Source of the DNA: FEN-1297 sp046704565
Lineage (GTDB): Bacteria > Bacteroidota > Ignavibacteria > Ignavibacteriales > Ignavibacteriaceae
Direction: 5' to 3'
Assembly: GCA_046704565.1 (NCBI GenBank)
Contig: JBJKRP010000419.1
Coordinates: 1-47,961, forward strand
Length of the DNA: 47,961 nt
The position numbers were made by a program, and so were the translations under genes. Below, piece by piece: positions 43,824-47,961 of the stretch; the first letter of the stretch is position 1; each line of letters starts with the position of its first letter. A model generated the notes under the pieces. It had not been told where the DNA came from. It saw nothing but the letters and a program-made list of their open reading frames with translations, and made no database searches.

Positions 43824-45655
43824 AATAACTCTCCGATTACGGAAATAATTTTATTTTCAATCTCTGTCGTCTTAAATGGAATTCCTTGAATCTTGTTGAA
43901 TGAGTCGACTTCAACAAGGAATTCGCTTTTTAAGAGTCTCGCAAGCTGTCCCATGTTAAGTTCAGGACAGATTATTTTTTTATATTTTCTCAGAACTTCC
44001 CCGGTGTTCTTCGGAAACGGATTTAGATATTTAAAATGCGCCTGCGCTATCTTAATTCCTTTCTGACGAAGCCGAGTTACAGATTCAGTTATTGAGCCGT
44101 ATGTTCCGCCCCAGCCGACAACAAGAATGTTTGAATCAGCATCGCCTGTAACCTGAAGATCGGGAATATCGTTTTCAATATTCTTTACTTTCTGCGCCCT
44201 CAGCCTTACCATGAACTCATGATTCTCAGGATCATAGCTTACATTACCGGAGATGTTTGATTTCTCCAAACCACCAATGCGGTGCTCAAGACCTGGTGTT
44301 CCCGGAATAGCCCACGGTCTAGCAAAGTTTTCATCCCTTAAATACGGTGCGAAGCCTTCTTTCTCTTTTCTGAATTTCACTTTGATTTCAGGAATACTTT
44401 CCGGATCAGGAATACGCCACGGTTCCGAACCGTTGGCAATGTATCCGTCGGATAAAAGCATAACAGGCACCATGTACTTTGTTGCAATTCTTGATGCTTC
44501 AATTGCCATGTAAAAGCAATCAGCCGGAGTTGATGCAGCCAAAACAACAACGGGCGCCTCACCGTTTCTTCCAAGTATCGCTTGCTGCAGATCAGACTGC
44601 TCTGTCTTTGTCGGAAGTCCTGTGCTTGGACCGCCGCGCTGAACGTCAATTATAATTAACGGCAGCTCCGTCATTACAGCAAGACCAATCGCTTCGGTTT
44701 TTAGCGCAACACCGGGACCGCTTGTAGTTGTAATTGCCAGAGCACCGCTAAACGAAGCGCCTATAGCAGCACTTACCGCAGCTATTTCATCTTCAGCCTG
44801 AAAAGTTCTTACTCCAAAATTTTTGTGTTTGCTTAATTCGTGCAGAATATCCGAAGCCGGAGTAATAGGATACGAGCCGAGGAAAAGAGGTAATCCTGTT
44901 TTTACGGAAGCAGTAATAAATCCATAAGAAAGCGCTTCATTGCCGGAAATATTTCTGTAGATACCTTTCGGAAGCCTTGCAGGTTCAACATGATATCTTA
45001 CTGTAAAAAGCTCCGTGTTATCTCCGTAATAATATCCGGAGCGTAAAGCCTTCTCATTTGCCGCTGCAAGCACAGGAGATCCCTTAAATTTACTTTTAAT
45101 CCATTCGATAGTCGGCTCAAGTGGACGGCTGTAAAGCCAGTACATCAAGCCGAGTGCAAAAAAGTTTTTGCTTCGTGCAATCTCCTTTGCCGTTAGTCCG
45201 CTGTCTTCAAGTGCAATCGAAGTCAGCTTTGCGAGAGGTACCTGAACAACTTCATATCCTTCAAGCGAGTCGTCATCAAGCGGATTATTTTCATATCCGG
45301 CTAATTTTAAGTTTTTCGCGTCGAACGAATTTATGTTCGCAATAATTGTAGCACCTGGTTTCAAATCTTTCAGATTAACTTTAAGCGCAGCCGGATTCAT
45401 TGCAACCAAAACATCCGGTGAATCGCCGGGGGTCTGTATATCGCTGCTGCTGAAGTGAAGCTGAAATCCGCTCACACCGTAAGTTGTCCCGGCAGGTGCG
45501 CGTATCTCTGCCGGATAATCCGGCAAAGTACTCAAATCATTCCCAACCAGCGCCGTAGTATTTGTAAATTGAGTCCCTGTCAGCTGCATCCCGTCACCTG
45601 AATCACCGGCAAATCTAACGGTAACTTCGTTTAATCCTAATATCTCTTTACTCAT
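43820..45655 (-). CDS. korA: 2-oxoacid:acceptor oxidoreductase, alpha subunit with fused gamma domain
   Basis: The 611-residue subunit begins with the gamma domain (about 1-190: VRFAGDSGDGMQLTGTQFTN), then continues into the alpha domain (SYGFITASVKTGLPLFLGSYPITPASDIL, shown in parts, and AEDEIAAVSAAIGASFSGA). This fused type is typical of KorA (2-oxoglutarate) enzymes. KorB follows with overlapping stop and start, so the two are made together. The enzyme is oxygen-sensitive in many relatives, which fits an anaerobe or microaerophile. It feeds or uses the reductive TCA branch or amino-acid degradation. Confidence 0.93.
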   Translation of the reverse strand: MSKEILGLNEVTVRFAGDSGDGMQLTGTQFTNTTALVGNDLSTLPDYPAEIRAPAGTTYGVSGFQLHFSSSDIQTPGDSPDVLVAMNPAALKVNLKDLKPGATIIANINSFDAKNLKLAGYENNPLDDDSLEGYEVVQVPLAKLTSIALEDSGLTAKEIARSKNFFALGLMYWLYSRPLEPTIEWIKSKFKGSPVLAAANEKALRSGYYYGDNTELFTVRYHVEPARLPKGIYRNISGNEALSYGFITASVKTGLPLFLGSYPITPASDILHELSKHKNFGVRTFQAEDEIAAVSAAIGASFSGALAITTTSGPGVALKTEAIGLAVMTELPLIIIDVQRGGPSTGLPTKTEQSDLQQAILGRNGEAPVVVLAASTPADCFYMAIEASRIATKYMVPVMLLSDGYIANGSEPWRIPDPESIPEIKVKFRKEKEGFAPYLRDENFARPWAIPGTPGLEHRIGGLEKSNISGNVSYDPENHEFMVRLRAQKVKNIENDIPDLQVTGDADSNILVVGWGGTYGSITESVTRLRQKGIKIAQAHFKYLNPFPKNTGEVLRKYKKIICPELNMGQLARLLKSEFLVEVDSFNKIQGIPFKTTEIENKIISVIGELL

Positions 45656-45726
45656 AAAATTATTTTTCTCAAATGGTTTTAATCATAAACTTTAATTTAA
45701 TCTTACACTTGGACTTCAAAGTTTTC

Positions 45727-45754
45727 AGCCAAAGGCTGATCCGCCTCCGGCAGA
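45727..45754. repeat. REP-like double hairpin upstream of korA
   Basis: AGCC AAA GGCT (45727-45737) and a GCC TCC GGC hairpin (about 45742-45751) stand together. This is the second copy of the pattern seen at 42740. The two copies bracket the korAB operon. Confidence 0.6.
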
Positions 45755-45919
45755 AAGTCTAAGTTCAAGTTTAAGAAGTTAAGAGTTTATGTTCAGTTTT
45801 TTTTTTCCAAGAGATGTTCCGCAAGCTCTTGAATTGATGATACAAAATTAAAAAAAATCAGATAAACTTTTGTAGTATAAAGCAATCAGGGATATATGGA
45901 AACAACAGACGGTGCAATT

Positions 45920-46585
45920 TCATTTAAGAAGAATCATCTTCTTAACTTCAACCTGGCTGCCCGCCGTTAACCTGTAGAAATAGACGCCGCTTGAAAGCTG
46001 CCTACTTTCAGTTGAATACTGCAAGGAATAATCTCCGGCGCTCTGATATTTATTTAGGAGAGTTGCTACCTCGTTTCCAAGATTATCATATATCTTTAGA
46101 GTAACCGGACCTGATTTTGGAATTTGATATTTGATAGTCGTAGCCGGATTAAATGGGTTTGGAAAATTCTGATAAAGTCTAAAGTCAGCTGGCAAATTTT
46201 GTCCTGCTTTATTAATATCAGTAAGTACAGAAACAGTCAGTGTATCCGAGTATTTATAATTACCGTCTATATCAACCTGTTTAAGACGGTACAAATAGGT
46301 ATCGCCGTATATTACGTCAGTGTCTTTTAAGGAGTAATCCCACGGGATATTGCTGTCTCCATGACCGGGTACAAATTGTATATTCTGCCAATTTGTTAAT
46401 TGATATCTTTCAACGTAAAATCCATAGCATTGGACTTCGGTCGCTGTTCCCCACAATAGATCAACTGCCGAATCAGCCAATTGGTATTTAAAATAAACCA
46501 GCTCAACCGGAAGATGAGTCTGAGCATTAGACAAATCAGAACCAAACAGGATAATCCCAAATAAAAATTTTGTAAAAGTACTCAT
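45920..46585 (-). CDS. Secreted protein with T9SS type A sorting tail
   Basis: This 221-residue protein starts with a signal-like segment (STFTKFLFGIILFGSDLSNAQ). A small beta-domain, VELVYFKYQLADSAVDLLWG, then EVQCYGFYVERYQL, resembles the fibronectin-like region often placed before T9SS tails. The tail reads NFPNPFNPATTIKYQIPKSG, KIYDNLGNEVATLL and SSGVYFYRLTAG, ending KKMILLK. It is translated with overlap (ATGA) after the large gene upstream, so the two are co-expressed. No enzymatic motif is visible; it may be an accessory surface protein. Confidence 0.87.
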   Translation of the reverse strand: MSTFTKFLFGIILFGSDLSNAQTHLPVELVYFKYQLADSAVDLLWGTATEVQCYGFYVERYQLTNWQNIQFVPGHGDSNIPWDYSLKDTDVIYGDTYLYRLKQVDIDGNYKYSDTLTVSVLTDINKAGQNLPADFRLYQNFPNPFNPATTIKYQIPKSGPVTLKIYDNLGNEVATLLNKYQSAGDYSLQYSTESRQLSSGVYFYRLTAGSQVEVKKMILLK

Positions 46586-47961
46586 CTAACGATAGCCAGT
46601 TTCTGAATATCGGAATAAGTCTTGCCGGCAAGTGTCGCAATCACTTTATAAAGATAAACGCCGTTTGCCACAAGATCACCGTCTTCGTCCCTTCCATCCC
46701 AGTAAACTCTATTAAAATTATTTTTTAGTTCGGGGGAAGGAATGTTGATTACTTTAATCAGTCTGCCGGCTACCGTAAAAATCTTAATTTTAAGCTCATC
46801 CGGTATATTGGTAAGATTAAATGTAAAATAGGTGCTTGATGCAAATGGATCCGGGTAGTTATATATATCAAGAATTTGTAATTGATTGGAGACGTAAAAT
46901 GTCCTTTGCAGGTCTTGTGCCTCATTTGTAAGGTTGTCTCCGTTGATTACCAAAGTATGCTCGCCGTCTGCTAAATGCTTCCTTACCTTGAATATTATCT
47001 GCCGGTTAATAGTATCGTAGGCGATCGAATCCATTGATGAGTATGCTATCCTGCTTCCGTCGAGAATAAAATTAATGCTCGTTGTATCTCTATATGGATA
47101 TTCAAAGCCGTACTTCAATTTAAAGGCAATCTCCGGATCGGGCGAAACATAATCGCCGTTATAAATTGAATTTCCGTCAAAAGTATAGCTTATAGTTGCC
47201 GTTTTAACCAAAGTAACCGAATCAACATACACTGAAAAAGGTAAACTGAAAATATTATTGTCCTTATAAAGTTCGTCTATTTTTTCAGCCGGGTCTATGT
47301 TAATAGTAAATAACATTTTCCCATAACCATCGTCACCGTTGCTTTGGTAAACATAAGATAAAGGAATGTTGTTTCCCGGGGACAGCTTGGTAATTAGTGT
47401 ATCAAAAACTATTTTTTGCGACTTATCCGGAAGGTTTAGATTTACATCTACTTTAAAGCTGTCCGCTTCGGACCCGCCTGCATTAAATACTGTAAAGTTT
47501 AATTTTTCGTCGTCACCGAGTTTTACGGAATCCGATGATAATGATACAGCCTGGCTATTTGTTCCAAGTTCGGGCAAGGTTCTATATTTTATAAGCAACG
47601 ACTTCAATGAAAGAGAATCGGTTGGAGACGTTTTGTTTAAGGCTATTATAAATTTTGTATATTCGCTTTGTATACTCGTCAGACCATAGACTCCGCTCGT
47701 ATTTGAAACACCGGATAGAGTATCTGCCGCACCAAAGCTGTTAAAGACTATCGGGGTTACTTTAATATCGGAATAATTATTATTCGAAAGCTTTATCGAT
47801 AAAGTATCCCAGCTATTAACCGGTCCTATTTTACCCGTTGCAAGATACCCGTTTTGATAATCTACAGTAATCGATGTATCTACAGTTACCGGTCCCTGAT
47901 AGGGCGCGCTTAAAGCCTCAGGCACAGAACCAGGCGCTGCGCCTTTCCTGCCAATCAAAGC
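46582..47961 (-). CDS. C-terminal part of a large T9SS-exported surface protein (5' end outside window)
   Basis: The frame is open to the window edge: the last codons read ALIGRKGAAPGSV, so the start is outside. The visible 459 residues contain several beta-sandwich domains: a CARDB-like part with NFTVFNAGGSEADSFKVDVN (about residues 155-175), an ILEI-type segment at the start, and a final tail with YNYPDPFASSTYFTFNLTNI, FTVAGRLIKVI and DGDLVANGVYLYKV. The tail is the FlgD-like form of the T9SS sorting domain. In Ignavibacteria such tails occur on gingipain-like (C25) proteases, but the catalytic domain is not visible, so this is a guess. Confidence 0.8.
   Translation of the reverse strand, partial: ALIGRKGAAPGSVPEALSAPYQGPVTVDTSITVDYQNGYLATGKIGPVNSWDTLSIKLSNNNYSDIKVTPIVFNSFGAADTLSGVSNTSGVYGLTSIQSEYTKFIIALNKTSPTDSLSLKSLLIKYRTLPELGTNSQAVSLSSDSVKLGDDEKLNFTVFNAGGSEADSFKVDVNLNLPDKSQKIVFDTLITKLSPGNNIPLSYVYQSNGDDGYGKMLFTINIDPAEKIDELYKDNNIFSLPFSVYVDSVTLVKTATISYTFDGNSIYNGDYVSPDPEIAFKLKYGFEYPYRDTTSINFILDGSRIAYSSMDSIAYDTINRQIIFKVRKHLADGEHTLVINGDNLTNEAQDLQRTFYVSNQLQILDIYNYPDPFASSTYFTFNLTNIPDELKIKIFTVAGRLIKVINIPSPELKNNFNRVYWDGRDEDGDLVANGVYLYKVIATLAGKTYSDIQKLAIVR

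Overview
The window looks like a chromosome segment from a Bacteroidota/Chlorobi-group bacterium, most likely class Ignavibacteria. This is inferred from family content, not from a marker-gene search. The main indicators are several secreted proteins with a C-terminal type IX secretion (T9SS) sorting tail of the form YQNFPNPFNP...LASGIYFYR..., an ExbB-ExbD-TonB set with a matching outer-membrane receptor, a system I cytochrome c maturation cluster with a CxxxY-type CcmE, and a fused gamma/alpha 2-oxoacid:ferredoxin oxidoreductase. Almost all of the window is dense, ordinary coding sequence of moderate GC.

Layout, left to right. 1-2179: 3' part of a magnesium-transporting P-type ATPase followed two bases later by a PTS EIIA-type regulatory protein. 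2275-4709: HtpX protease, an unknown membrane-anchored protein and the BamD lipoprotein. 4709-9633: a tightly overlapping run of a hotdog thioesterase, a secreted FG-GAP protein, a secreted metalloprotease (interrupted by an in-frame amber codon) and CcmA. 9634-10222: a non-coding stretch carrying an array of 21-base repeats. 10223-14763: ccmB, ccmC, a 50-codon ccmD, ccmE and ccmF, closed by a clear terminator. 14909-17254 (minus): an outer-membrane barrel protein and a TPR protein. 17521-19992: TonB-dependent receptor. 20117-23958 (minus): a class C beta-lactamase-like hydrolase and a GH5 glycosidase, with a gene remnant between them. 24550-28092: amino-acid permease and exbB-exbD-tonB. 28166-31218 (minus): a TMEM175-type channel with a frameshifted end, and a large T9SS beta-propeller protein. 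31862-34378 (minus): small accessory genes (unknown, PH-domain, GNAT, VOC). 34379-38816: an AT-rich island with a duplicated gene remnant, an unknown protein and a fused adenine methyltransferase/BsuBI-PstI nuclease. 39039-39311: a second array of 21-base repeats. 39467-45655 (minus): PepA, NrnA, a RelE/ParE-type toxin-antitoxin pair and the korAB operon. 45920-47961 (minus): two T9SS-tailed proteins, the last cut by the window edge.

Functional links: ExbB-ExbD-TonB would energise the receptor at 17521. BamD, the barrel proteins and the T9SS cargo share an envelope theme. The Ccm genes make c-type cytochromes, and KorAB supplies or uses low-potential ferredoxin, which suggests a respiratory or anaerobic heterotroph that degrades polymers (GH5, secreted protease).

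The most unusual signal is a pair of intergenic arrays 29 kb apart. They are unrelated in sequence, but both are built of 21-base units that diverge strongly while never gaining or losing a base (10 units at 9790-9999, 13 units at 39039-39311). The second alternates two unit types, giving a 42-base higher-order period. I know of no named element with these properties. Other points worth checking are the amber codon at 8603, the frameshift near 28243, a hairpin covering a ribosome binding site at 15565-15621, and the R-M fusion with its unknown partner gene.
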